From Planctomycetota bacterium (lineage in GTDB: Bacteria > Planctomycetota > SZUA-567 > H5-PLA8 > CALKMO01): a stretch of 10,290 nt of DNA. Shown in pieces: positions 7,144-10,290 of this stretch (within the stretch, counting starts at the first letter, position 1; the number at the start of each line of letters is the position of its first letter). A program made the translations under genes and the position numbers. The notes beneath the pieces are model-generated. The model had not been told where the DNA came from. It made no database searches and saw nothing but the letters and a program-made list of their open reading frames with translations. The stretch lies in the NCBI GenBank assembly GCA_026417845.1, contig JAOACM010000111.1, positions 1-10,290 on the forward strand, read 5' to 3'.

Positions 7144-7179
7144 CCCCCCCCCTTTCGGGCGTCGCGGTAGCAGGGGGGG
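7144..7179. repeat. C9 / G7 homopolymer inverted repeat
   Basis: Nine consecutive C at 7144-7152 and seven consecutive G at 7173-7179 are separated by 20 nt (TTTCGGGCGTCGCGGTAGCA), able to form a hairpin with a pure G-C stem of seven pairs. It lies between the radical SAM and dehydrogenase genes, outside any coding frame. Confidence 0.7.
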
Positions 7180-7385
7180 TAATCTGTTTTCTGCTCCAAA
7201 TTGCTGCTACTGTAGTGGTGCGCCCGAACGGGACAACAACTGGAACCACAACAGGAGACTATCCGGAAACCTCCGGCGCGCGGCTTATGCGCTCAGCGTT
7301 CCCCCACCGCCCGGCGGGGAGTTTCTGGACAGGTTCTAAGCGGATACGCTCAGGCGTTGCGCTCACACCATATGGGCGCGGCAAA
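7180..7385 (+). repeat. Degenerate copy of the element A middle module, split by unit F
   Basis: By-eye alignment with 1740-1880: GTAAT then TGTTT at the left, TGTAGTGG followed by CGCCCGAACGGG (7211-7232 versus about 1786-1800), and after unit F, TAAGCGGATACGC and CATATGGGC (7370-7378 versus ATATATGGGC near 1848-1857). The order is the same in both places; the 7180 copy carries an 84-bp unit where the other has only a short join. Confidence 0.4.
7254..7337 (+). repeat. Palindromic intergenic unit F (84 bp), nearly identical to unit B
   Basis: Left end GGAGACTATCCGGAAACCTC, right end on the other strand AGAACCTGTCCAGAAACTCC. The core GCTTATGCGCTCAGCGTTCC and CCGCCCGGCGGGGAGTTTCT matches unit B except for scattered single-base changes, so these two are the youngest-looking pair in the window. 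TAA follows at 7337-7339. Confidence 0.75.
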
Positions 7386-7510
7386 TTACGCGCGTGGATG
7401 CCGCTGGTCGGAGTGCGGCGTGGCGCACAGACCTGAGGTCGGACGCAGACCGGAGCCCCGGCACGCGCCTGCGCGGACGCCACACGCTCGCACCGCAAGG
7501 AGAACCGGAG

Positions 7511-8548
7511 ATGCTGGCCGCACGGCTTCACGGAATAAGAGATATAAGGCTTGACTCGCTCCCCGATCCCAAGGAGGACAGGCCCCCGGCGGGCCATGTG
7601 CGCGTCAGGATCCGGGCTGTCGGTCTGTGCGGCTCCGACCTCCACTATTACCGCGAAGGACGGATAGCCGACGCGATCATCCGGGAACCGACAGTACTGG
7701 GCCACGAGGCCGCTGGCGAAGTTGCAGCCGTGGGCGACGGAGTGACCAGGCTTAAGCCTGGCGACGCGGTGGCCCTGGAGCCGGGAATCCCTTGCATGAA
7801 GTGCGAGTACTGCCAGGGCGGGCGCCAGAACCTCTGCAGCCACATCTTTTTTATGGGCGGCCCCGGTTGCGACGGGGCGTTGCGGGAGCTTCTGGACTGG
7901 CCCGAGCAACTCGTCGAGAAGCTTCCCGGAGGGGTTGACTTTGACGAAGGCGCAATGCTCGAACCTCTCGGCGTAGCTCTCCACGCCCTCGGACTCTCAG
8001 GCTTCCGCGCAGGCGAGTCCGTCGCGGTGCTGGGCGTGGGATCCATAGGTATGTGCGTCATAGAGCTGGCGAGGGCTTCCGGGGCATCGAAGATGGTAGC
8101 CGTCGAACCGCTGTCGCTTCGGCGCCAGAAGGCCGTAGACCTCGGCTGCTGCCGTGCCCTCGACCCGGCGCGTAAGAACTGGAGAGAAGAGGCGCGGAAG
8201 ACGCTCGACGGAGGCGCCGATCTGGTGGTCGAATGCTCGGGAAACCCCGACGCCATCGCCTCCATAGGTACGGTTGCCAGATGTGGCGGCCGGGCTGTCA
8301 TAATCGGCATACCGGCCGAGGATGCTGTGTCCTTTAACCCCCACATATGGCGACGATCGGAGCTGGCCGTATACAACTGCCGGCGATCCAACAGGACGCT
8401 TCCCCGTTGTATTGCGCTTATCAGGACCCGCTGCGTAAACCTCAAGAAGCTTATCTCACACAGAATCCCGATAAAAGAAGTGAAAGAGGCATTTCGACTG
8501 GCAGACGAGCGAGCAGAAGATATCACAAAAATGATCATAACACTATGA
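7511..8548 (+). CDS. Zinc-dependent medium-chain dehydrogenase, sorbitol (L-iditol) dehydrogenase-like
   Basis: Predicted 345 aa, a normal family length. The catalytic zinc site is visible: C40 (GLCGSDLHYYREGRI), H65-E66 (VLGHEAAGEV) and a later E150 (MLEPLG). The structural zinc site is C95, C98, C101 and C109. The Rossmann fold has GVGSIG at residues 174-179, with acidic E198 at the end of the next strand, consistent with NAD(H) rather than NADP(H). The SDLHYY-x-x-GRI-x-D pattern is typical of the sorbitol/xylitol/L-idonate dehydrogenase branch, so oxidation of a polyol or sugar acid to a ketose is likely; the exact substrate cannot be read. The start is ATG 7511, with AAGGAG 8 nt upstream. 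No sugar transporter or kinase is nearby to help. Base composition drops toward AT over the last 60 or so bases and into the following gap. Confidence 0.93.
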   Translation: MLAARLHGIRDIRLDSLPDPKEDRPPAGHVRVRIRAVGLCGSDLHYYREGRIADAIIREPTVLGHEAAGEVAAVGDGVTRLKPGDAVALEPGIPCMKCEYCQGGRQNLCSHIFFMGGPGCDGALRELLDWPEQLVEKLPGGVDFDEGAMLEPLGVALHALGLSGFRAGESVAVLGVGSIGMCVIELARASGASKMVAVEPLSLRRQKAVDLGCCRALDPARKNWREEARKTLDGGADLVVECSGNPDAIASIGTVARCGGRAVIIGIPAEDAVSFNPHIWRRSELAVYNCRRSNRTLPRCIALIRTRCVNLKKLISHRIPIKEVKEAFRLADERAEDITKMIITL

Positions 8549-8606
8549 TTAATAGTAGGATACGTAATTGGATGGAACTGCAATCAGTGGACGGGCCGGT
8601 TTGCTG

Positions 8607-8635
8607 TTGAGTTTATCTGCAATATATGCTACAAT
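8607..8635 (+). promoter_or_regulatory. Sigma-70 type promoter for mnmA (extended -10)
   Basis: TTGAGT (8607-8612) and TACAAT (8630-8635) are separated by 17 bp, with TGC directly before the -10 box as in extended -10 promoters. It matches 4 of 6 and 5 of 6 consensus bases. Expected transcription start is near 8642, giving a leader of about 230 nt that includes repeats G and H. Prediction by eye only. Confidence 0.6.
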
Positions 8636-8681
8636 TTCGATAGAAAAGGTAGACTAAGAATGGAGGCTTGGAGGAGTCATC

Positions 8682-8763
8682 AGAGCCTGATCCAAAACAT
8701 CGGGCACAGAGCTTTGGGAGCAAGGTTGCTTTCCCTCCTTCTGGAGATGGCCGGACAGGCTCT
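8682..8763 (+). repeat. Palindromic intergenic unit G (82 bp)
   Basis: Left end AGAGCCTGATCCAAAACATC, right end on the other strand AGAGCCTGTCCGGCC. The core is diverged but still aligns with unit D (ATCGGGCACAGAGCTT against ATCCGGCGCGGAGCTT). It is followed after one base by unit H. Confidence 0.65.
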
Positions 8764-8764
8764 T

Positions 8765-8847
8765 AGAGCCCGTCGGAAAACCTTCCGCTACGAAGTCTAG
8801 ACGCAGAGCCGTAAGCTCCGCGGCGGCAGGTTTTCGGAGTAGGCTCT
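8765..8847 (+). repeat. Palindromic intergenic unit H (83 bp), 24 nt before mnmA
   Basis: Left end AGAGCCCGTCGGAAAACCT, right end on the other strand AGAGCCTACTCCGAAAACCT: terminal inverted repeats of about 19 bp with few mismatches. The second half of the G-H doublet, it lies inside the predicted mnmA leader just before the start codon. Confidence 0.7.
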
Positions 8848-8871
8848 TGAAAGCCTTCAAAAACGAACAGG

Positions 8872-10008
8872 ATGGATAAAAGCGCGGTGCGACTCTTGGA
8901 ACCCACGCACGAAGCATGGCCTCCCGGCGGGATTGGGCCGAAGGACCGGCAGATAGCTGTACTGATGAGCGGTGGAGTGGACAGCAGCGTTGCTGCGATG
9001 CTGCTGAAGGATGCCGGCTGGGAAGCGGTTGGGGTGACGCTGGTCATACCGGCCGCGGAGAACTGCGCGCGTTCGAATCCCTGTTGCGGCGCAATGGTCG
9101 GCAAGGTATGCCGCGAGATCGGGATTCCTCATTACTACATGGATGTAAAAGAGGAGTTTCGCGAGCTGGTTATAGATCGGTTCCGCCGCAGCTATGAAGC
9201 CGGCATGACGCCCAATCCGTGCGCGGATTGCAATAACGAGATAAAGTTCGGGCTCGCGTGGGATCTGATCCGGCGCGAGATGGGAATCGAGCGACTGGCA
9301 ACCGGACACTATGCGCGGATCGTACGTGAAGGTGGCCGTACACTTCTGAGCCGCGCCACGGACAGGGACAAGGATCAGAGCTATTTTCTCTACGGGATAA
9401 GACGCGAACGTCTGGAGCGGCTGCATCTGCCGCTGGGAGACATTTGCAAGGGCGAAGTGCGGGAGCTGGCGCGGAGGCGCGGGTTGTCGGCGGCTGAGCG
9501 TCCTGAGAGCCAGGATTTATGTTTCGTTGGCGGAGAGGATTACCGTGAGGCGGTAGGCGCCTCCGGGGAGACACACCGTAAAGGGCCCATAGTGGATTCG
9601 TCGGGCAGGGTGTTGGGGGAACATGATGGCGCGAGCCGCTTTACGATCGGGCAGAGGAAGGGGTTGCGAATCCCTGCGCGGGAACCGCTGTTCGTCGTCG
9701 CCATCCGGCCGGAGACGAACACGGTGGTTGTGGGTACCAGGAAGGAGGCTGAGCGGATACGGGTAACAGCGGACAGGGTAAACGTGCTGATGCCTGACAG
9801 GTGGAGGTCCGGGGAGAGGCTTTTCGGAAGGATCAGGTCCTCCGGCGAACCGGCGCCATGCACGGTAAGCGCCGCTTCCGGGGAGGCGGTTTCGGTCGAG
9901 TTCGACGAACCGTGCTTCGCCCCTGCTTCCGGCCAGCGACTTGTCCTTTACGACGCCGATGGTATCGTGGTCGGAGGCGGCGTCATAGTGTCGGAGTCGG
10001 AGGTCTGA
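8872..10008 (+). CDS. mnmA: tRNA-specific 2-thiouridylase MnmA
   Basis: ATP-dependent enzyme that puts sulfur on C2 of the wobble uridine of Lys, Glu and Gln tRNAs, taking persulfide sulfur from a cysteine desulfurase directly or by relay. Predicted 378 aa, near the family length of about 360-370. The PP-loop is S33-GGVDSS (IAVLMSGGVDSSVAAMLL). The catalytic cysteine is C120 (PNPCADCNNEIKFG) and the second, persulfide-forming cysteine is C217 (ESQDLCFVGG). TGHYARI, DKDQSYFLYG, FTIGQRKGL and the C-terminal beta-barrel region follow. An additional C117 precedes C120, as in the Bacillus-type variant. ATG 8872 has a poorly placed AGG only and adds about 25 residues before the conserved DRQIAVLMSGG, so a GTG at 8887 or TTG at 8896 is also possible. 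Next gene in the same direction is a NifU-type scaffold, 142 bp away. Confidence 0.96.
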   Translation: MDKSAVRLLEPTHEAWPPGGIGPKDRQIAVLMSGGVDSSVAAMLLKDAGWEAVGVTLVIPAAENCARSNPCCGAMVGKVCREIGIPHYYMDVKEEFRELVIDRFRRSYEAGMTPNPCADCNNEIKFGLAWDLIRREMGIERLATGHYARIVREGGRTLLSRATDRDKDQSYFLYGIRRERLERLHLPLGDICKGEVRELARRRGLSAAERPESQDLCFVGGEDYREAVGASGETHRKGPIVDSSGRVLGEHDGASRFTIGQRKGLRIPAREPLFVVAIRPETNTVVVGTRKEAERIRVTADRVNVLMPDRWRSGERLFGRIRSSGEPAPCTVSAASGEAVSVEFDEPCFAPASGQRLVLYDADGIVVGGGVIVSESEV

Positions 10009-10150
10009 CGGCCATCTGGCAGCGGGAGCTGCCCCGCGACGCCGCTGCGCGGGATGTCCGGCGCCGATTGGCGGGTGGAAACAGCCGGAGGGAGAAGCGG
10101 AACGGCACCGGAACGCCGGGCGAAACACGAGCAATGGAGCGGCAAGCGGC
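10009..10150. other. Short mnmA-nifU spacer
   Basis: A 142-bp GC-rich spacer with two small inverted repeats, GGCAGC/GCTGCC (10018-10033) and CCGCG/CGCGG just after, without a U-tract. No gene or clear promoter was seen, so readthrough from mnmA into the next gene is possible. Confidence 0.35.
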
Positions 10151-10290
10151 ATGTGGAACTACTCGGAAAAAGTGATGGATCACTTCCGGAACCCACGCAA
10201 CGTGGGGGTGATCGAGGACGCCGACGGAGTCGGCGAGGTCGGTTCGATGGCCTGCGGCGACGCGTTGAAGCTCACCTTCAAGCTCGGCCC
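10151..10290 (+). CDS. NifU/IscU-like Fe-S cluster assembly scaffold, N-terminal fragment
   Basis: Forty-six codons before the right edge: the protein starts MWNYSEKVMDHFRNPRNVG, close to the N-terminus of NifU/IscU proteins (Y-S-x-K-V-x-D-H-F-x-x-P-R-N-V-G). The first conserved cluster ligand C35 and the adjacent Asp lie in GSMACGDALKLTF. The protein receives sulfur from a cysteine desulfurase and builds [2Fe-2S] clusters for transfer. ATG 10151 has GGAG about 11 nt upstream. Whether it is a short IscU type or a longer modular NifU cannot be seen. It shares direction and sulfur chemistry with mnmA. Confidence 0.9.
   Translation, partial: MWNYSEKVMDHFRNPRNVGVIEDADGVGEVGSMACGDALKLTFKLG

Larger units (their letters stand above)
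7064..7510. other. Gap with G/C homopolymer inverted repeat and nested repeat modules
   Basis: Directly after the radical SAM stop, arms CTCCCGG and CCGGGGG (around 7070-7090) can form a GC hairpin without a U-tract. Then comes a run of nine C (7144-7152) facing seven G (7173-7179). From about 7180 the sequence resembles the middle of element A (1740-1880), interrupted by unit F (7254-7337). No gene is supported in 7340-7510; the ribosome site of the next gene (AAGGAG) is at 7497-7502. Confidence 0.5.
8549..8871. other. Gap between dehydrogenase and mnmA: promoter, then repeat doublet G-H
   Basis: The first 110 bp are noticeably more AT-rich than the rest of the window and contain the best promoter seen here. 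The remainder is occupied by two palindromic units. No ORF of interest is present and no dehydrogenase terminator with a U-tract was seen. Confidence 0.5.

Noticed and set aside
6116..7249. Minus-strand open frame of about 375 codons opposite the radical SAM gene
   Set aside because: It is the antisense shadow of a gene with clear cysteine motifs, and its own translation shows no recognisable domain.
1693..8847. CRISPR array or tandem satellite explanation for the repeats
   Set aside because: The units are dispersed over 7 kb, imperfectly palindromic and not separated by uniform spacers; no cas gene is present.

Overview
This is a GC-rich bacterial window, by eye around 60% GC, with strong G/C preference at third codon positions. 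It reads as a Gram-negative, probably anaerobic or microaerophilic organism: there is an O-antigen ligase/polymerase-type membrane protein, a PflX-type radical SAM protein, and an MnmA-NifU sulfur/Fe-S block. The lineage cannot be fixed from this sequence. An uncultured high-GC Gram-negative group, for example in the PVC superphylum, would fit but is only a guess.

The left half (1 to 5690) is read on the minus strand. In transcription order it holds a GNAT acetyltransferase (5690-5139), an enolase-superfamily enzyme (4786-3332), a TrpB that overlaps the enolase-superfamily stop by a GTGA junction (3335-1998), a doublet of palindromic repeats, and a partial O-antigen ligase family protein (1477 off the left edge). 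The right half is read on the plus strand: a PflX-like radical SAM protein (6137-7063), a zinc-dependent sorbitol-dehydrogenase-like enzyme (7511-8548), the tRNA 2-thiouridylase MnmA (8872-10008), and the first 46 codons of a NifU/IscU scaffold (10151 off the right edge). The two halves diverge in the 5691-6136 gap.

The genes themselves are largely ordinary. The unusual content lies between them. A family of imperfect inverted-repeat elements of about 76-85 bp, with ends close to AGAGCCTGTCCGAAAACC and its complement, fills four of the intergenic gaps. I count seven full-size units plus one 221-bp relative. Six of the eight form back-to-back doublets with 0-1 bp between units (1693-1999, 5957-6117, 8682-8847). 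One unit appears to be inserted into a relic of a second repeat module. One unit end overlaps the trpB stop codon, and two doublets end only 19-24 nt before start codons. They behave like a non-coding MITE/REP-like family, and their position in 5' leaders and at gene ends makes them candidates for RNA-level regulation or termination.

Functional links are modest. Enolase-superfamily enzyme and TrpB are translationally coupled, but no trpA or other trp gene is present. MnmA and NifU are both sulfur-relay clients of a cysteine desulfurase, which may lie to the right of the window. No CRISPR array, tRNA, rRNA, transposase or complete insertion sequence was seen.
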